Below, piece after piece: positions 63,846 to 64,000 of a stretch of DNA of 64,000 nucleotides. Position 1 is the stretch's first letter. Each line of letters begins with the position of its first letter. A program made the position numbers and the translations under genes. The notes beneath the pieces are model-generated. The model saw nothing but the letters and a program-made list of their open reading frames with translations. It was not told the DNA's origin and searched no databases. Source of the stretch: Forficula auricularia (taxonomy: Eukaryota; Arthropoda; Insecta; Dermaptera; Forficulidae); contig JALMQS010000055.1 of the NCBI GenBank assembly GCA_024734495.1, positions 13,476,863 through 13,540,862 on the forward strand, written 5' to 3'.

Positions 63846-64000
63846 CTCTAGTATTAGATAAGAATCGATCGCTATTTTTGATTTTAAGTCGATTCCTCCA
63901 TGTCTTCAGCAATGGTTACCAATAATAATCGAAACGTCAAAAACCTAATGTAGAATTGTTATTCCTCAAGTATTAGATGAGAATCGATGGCTATTTTTGA

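Overview
This is a repeat-rich, AT-rich eukaryotic window, almost certainly from an arthropod and most likely an insect. The evidence is spliced host genes with insect-like introns, mariner, hAT, PIF/Harbinger-like, Helitron, Jockey-like, Ty3/gypsy-like and Penelope-like elements, and one 100-N scaffold gap (38205-38304). Nothing bacterial was seen: no operons, no Shine-Dalgarno signals and no CRISPR. Most long open frames are transposon remnants or chance frames.

Two host genes can be recognised. The first is inositol-3-phosphate synthase (INO1/ISYNA1 family). It lies on the minus strand from the ATG at 50523 to about 30763, in eight coding exons totalling about 509 codons. Its introns are packed with transposons. 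One intron uses a GC donor, one junction has a reading-phase conflict, and the last recognised intron is bounded by a 14-bp direct repeat of the exon end. The second is the start of an Asterix/WDR83OS-like ER membrane gene on the plus strand, with exons at 56885-56928 and 59450-59552; its remaining exons are not in the window. A Helitron sits 8 nt after its first splice donor, and an orphan five-unit heat-shock element lies in the same intron. Two further open exons (3404-3646 and 6451-6624, plus strand) may be host exons but were not recognised.

Layout. 0.2-8.6 kb: hAT-type non-autonomous elements with 8-bp target duplications, a non-LTR 3' fragment, foldbacks and a ~157-bp tandem repeat. 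8.7-12.1 kb: a gag fragment, then an internally deleted Ty3/gypsy-like retroelement with 4-bp target duplications. 12.2-24.0 kb: repeated copies of a small two-gene module, called A and B here. A is a ~174-aa protein with a Cys/His-rich C-terminus. B is a small spliced gene for a ~110-130 aa protein. The copies are in both orientations, with a triplicated B exon, hAT, Jockey-like and non-LTR pieces between them, and a mariner inserted at codon 5-6 of one A copy. Nearby Cys-rich fragments (C) may belong to the same unknown element. 24.5-30.4 kb: a hAT MITE, long-TIR foldbacks and Penelope-derived palindromes. 30.7-50.9 kb: the INO1 gene with its TE-filled introns. 51-56.5 kb: MITEs, a 5'-truncated Penelope-like element encoding a GIY-YIG nuclease, and a hAT with perfect 8-bp target duplications. 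56.8-64 kb: the Asterix-like gene, with a Helitron, foldbacks and a ~2.5-kb TIR element carrying a decayed Ginger/KRBA2-like integrase C-terminus.

The most interesting cross-cutting signal is a recurrent hammerhead-ribozyme-like core (CUGANGA, hairpin, GAAA, GUC or GUU) in several unrelated-looking foldback repeats. In at least three copies helix I is also complementary, with different sequences in different families. One copy lies just 3' of the Penelope GIY-YIG frame on the same strand.
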